DNA from: an uncultured Ruminococcus sp.
GTDB lineage: Bacteria > Bacillota_A > Clostridia > RUG12999
Reading direction: 5' to 3'
Length of the DNA stretch: 7,410 nucleotides
NCBI GenBank assembly: GCA_902783995.1
Contig: CACZTG010000088.1
Span: 1 to 7,410 of the forward strand
Shown here: one piece after another, positions 7,358 through 7,410 of the stretch
How positions within the stretch are numbered: position 1 is the stretch's first letter
Layout of the letters: every line of letters starts with the position of its first letter
Made by a program: the position numbers and the translations under genes
Notes under the pieces: generated by a model
The model's database searches: none
What the model was told of the DNA's origin: nothing
The model's input: the letters and a program-made list of their open reading frames with translations, nothing else

Positions 7358-7410
7358 AACAGAGGCTGAAAAACGAAGGTATATTTCGTCCTTTAAATCT
7401 CGTCGGCGTA
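7358..7410. other. Right-edge stretch without a supportable gene
   Basis: No start codon with a ribosome site is visible. On the minus strand one frame from the edge reads YADEI then TAA at 7395-7393, which would be a fitting gene end about 36 bases before the hairpin cluster, but five codons prove nothing. Another frame stays open to 7298 through both hairpins. A short imperfect inverted repeat ACGAA / TTCGT (7373-7377 and 7385-7389) is also present. This may be the tail of the next gene or part of the same repeat unit. Confidence 0.3.

Noticed and set aside
7298..7408. Minus-strand frame open from the right edge through both hairpins, 36 codons
   Set aside because: It runs through two perfect palindromes and a terminator T-run, which argues that the region is non-coding.

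Overview
The window looks like chromosomal DNA of an anaerobic, moderately AT-rich member of the Firmicutes, most likely Clostridia. The evidence is the family of the left-hand genes (oxygen-sensitive 2-hydroxyacyl-CoA dehydratase/activase relatives, typical of obligate anaerobes), strong Shine-Dalgarno sites, and a textbook housekeeping (sigma-A type) promoter in an AT-rich intergenic region. No mobile element, CRISPR array, tRNA or rRNA is visible.

Layout. Bases 1-2795 (+ strand) hold two translationally coupled genes. The first is the 3' part of a gene that runs off the left edge: the end of an ASKHA-type activase domain, a four-cysteine cluster and a DUF2229-type region. It overlaps by one base (TAATG) a second gene encoding a cysteine-rich dehydratase-like protein. 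In many Clostridia these segments form one polypeptide of about 1400 residues; here it is cut in two. A bidirectional intrinsic terminator (2794-2830) separates this pair from a convergent operon on the minus strand.

Bases 2835-7113 (minus strand) are carA-carB, encoding both subunits of carbamoyl-phosphate synthetase. The genes overlap by 8 bases, and catalytic and nucleotide-effector residues are intact. The operon is driven by a consensus promoter (7205-7233, TTGACA / 17 nt / TGG-TATAAT) followed by an AU-rich leader of about 85 nt in which I see no PyrR-type attenuator.

Bases 7260-7410 carry no convincing gene. They hold a tight cluster of three hairpins that reads, on the minus strand, as one or two intrinsic terminators of a gene lying beyond the right edge, preceded by an extra hairpin. 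The two larger hairpins share a 13-base core present in opposite orientations, which hints at a dispersed palindromic repeat.

Functionally, carAB supplies carbamoyl phosphate for pyrimidines and arginine. The dehydratase-like pair is probably an ATP-driven iron-sulfur redox protein of unknown substrate. I see no functional link between the two transcription units, and no strong candidate for a wholly new system. The most unusual items are the split dehydratase gene and the paired hairpins at the right edge.
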